NCBI RefSeq assembly: GCF_000423205.1 | Contig: NZ_AUHN01000005.1 | Coordinates: 310,001 to 374,000, forward strand | From: Jonesia quinghaiensis DSM 15701 | GTDB lineage: Bacteria > Actinomycetota > Actinomycetes > Actinomycetales > Cellulomonadaceae | Direction: 5' to 3' | Length of the DNA stretch: 64,000 bases | Shown here: positions 63,252-64,000 of the stretch, one piece after another | Layout: the number at the start of each line of letters is the position of its first letter | How positions within the stretch are numbered: position 1 is the first letter of the stretch | The notes under the pieces: model-generated | Databases searched by the model: none | The model's input: the letters and a program-made list of their open reading frames with translations, nothing else | What the model was told of the DNA's origin: nothing | Translations under genes and position numbers: made by a program

Positions 63252-63743
63252 ATGCGCTTGTATATACCTGCCACGCTCAATGAATTGCGCGGCGTCCGTA
63301 ACACCATCACGTTGCAGCCACGGCGAGCCCACACGGCTACCCCAGAATTGGTGAGTGAACTTGCCGCGGAAGGCATCACAGACATTGAGGAAGTTGAATA
63401 CGCTGCGCACCTAGCTGCAGCGCATGACTCCCTCATGCTCATTGTGGAACAGCCAGAGGTTCCCTGGCAGCGCCTCATCATTTCCCTTGATGTCCCTGAT
63501 GACGCCGTAGGGCAGGTAACTGAAGGCGCCGATGATGATGAAGTGTCAGCCTCAGCGGTAGAACTCACCCGTGAACTCACAGATGTTCCTATCGTGTGTA
63601 TCCACGTTGATGAGATGGAAGCAGCCGAGGACATTCAAGGTATCTTTGGCGGCGAAGAAGGTGCAGTGGACGCACTCGTTGACCGTGAATTGCTGTGGTA
63701 TGACGCCTCAGAAATCACTGAGTTCACCGCCGAAGAAGAGTAA
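63252..63743 (+). CDS. DUF6912 family protein
   Basis: 163 residues. Conserved actinobacterial pattern: RLYIPATLNELR at the N-terminus, then VEYAAHLAAAHDSLMLI, RLIISLDVPDDAV, and ELLWYDASEI near the end. Acidic and soluble; function unknown. It faces the convergent phosphatase-family gene. Confidence 0.85.
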   Translation: MRLYIPATLNELRGVRNTITLQPRRAHTATPELVSELAAEGITDIEEVEYAAHLAAAHDSLMLIVEQPEVPWQRLIISLDVPDDAVGQVTEGADDDEVSASAVELTRELTDVPIVCIHVDEMEAAEDIQGIFGGEEGAVDALVDRELLWYDASEITEFTAEEE

Positions 63744-63747
63744 AAAA

Positions 63748-64000
63748 CTAGCGCCCAGGAGTCAGCGCCTCAAGGATGCTGCCGTGCAGCACACCGTTTG
63801 AGGCAATGGCATTGGGCCCCCACGGTCCACTTACCGAACCGTCCACACTGGTGAAAGTACCACCGGCCTCGGTGACAATAGGCACGAGCGCCGCCATGTC
63901 ATACAGTTCCAACTCTGGTTCCATGGCGGCGTCCACGGCCCCCTCAGCGACCAGCATGTACGACCAAAAATCTCCGTACGCCCTTGTGCGCCACACAGAG
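63748..64000 (-). CDS. Inositol monophosphatase/histidinol-phosphatase family protein, C-terminal part
   Basis: At least 84 codons, running off the window end, so the N-terminus is missing. The visible part has the family's C-terminal motif: [40 protein letters not shown] (63760s-63990 on the minus strand), in which ELELYDMAA holds the metal-binding Asp, and [10 protein letters not shown]. Members dephosphorylate inositol-P, fructose-1,6-bisphosphate or histidinol-P; in actinobacteria the HisN branch is common. The missing part would decide. Confidence 0.88.
   Translation of the reverse strand, partial: SVWRTRAYGDFWSYMLVAEGAVDAAMEPELELYDMAALVPIVTEAGGTFTSVDGSVSGPWGPNAIASNGVLHGSILEALTPGR

Overview
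The window looks like part of the chromosome of a Gram-positive, moderately high-GC actinomycete, most likely a Micrococcales relative of the Jonesia/Cellulomonas group; that placement is inferred from gene content only. Indicators are the mtrA-mtrB-lpqB locus, DUF3499 and DUF5719 proteins, an Rv3235-like protein, a SecA without the C-terminal cysteine cluster, a 495-residue S-adenosylhomocysteine hydrolase of mycobacterial type, frequent GTG starts and many ATGA-type start/stop overlaps. No rRNA, tRNA, CRISPR array, integrase or transposase was found.

Two conserved blocks frame the window. The left block (1-5331) holds a DUF5719 protein, a zincin-like protein without HExxH, DUF3499, phosphomannomutase and a Trm112 protein. 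The right block (40263-64000) holds SahH, an RDD protein, a SpoIIM-like protein, a MoxR/DUF58/DUF4350/DUF4129 membrane operon, MtrA-MtrB-LpqB, ComF, HPF, SecA, a LysM protein, an Rv3235-like protein, a small HTH protein, a CpaB/CpaE-like pair, DUF6912 and the end of an inositol-monophosphatase-family gene.

Between them lies about 35 kb of accessory, mostly cell-envelope DNA. From 5.3 to 14 kb there is an ABC-2 exporter bracketed by a 118-bp exact direct repeat, five copies of a highly structured dispersed repeat, a CmtR-like metal sensor with a cation exporter, a lipoprotein, and three paralogous membrane acyltransferases, each with a simple-sequence repeat at or near its 3' end. From 14 to 17.4 kb there are two secreted CHAP/LGFP proteins and a truncated OafA-type acyltransferase. 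From about 17.35 to 24 kb GC falls sharply: a GT2/CDP-glycerol transferase fusion, a hexapeptide acyltransferase, a DXD glycosyltransferase and an unrecognised 637-residue protein. From 24.2 to 35.1 kb follows a wall teichoic acid set: a TagG/TagH-type exporter, three membrane-anchored TagF-like transferases sharing an HGDSDK motif, a CDP-ribitol synthase (cytidylyltransferase-SDR fusion) and a pyruvyl transferase. A secreted DNase-I-like phosphohydrolase and a SpoIID/LytB protein (35.8-40 kb) complete the island.

Two toxin-antitoxin-like cassettes sit in the teichoic acid region. One is Phd/YefM-RelE. The second (35167-35674) lies between 19-bp direct repeats that duplicate the 3' end of the neighbouring nuclease gene, and it is preceded by a palindrome with perfect 23-bp arms. 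The most unusual items are this small cassette, the structured repeat family with the 118-bp duplication, the 637-residue orphan, and the HGDSDK polymerase-like trio linked to CDP-ribitol synthesis.
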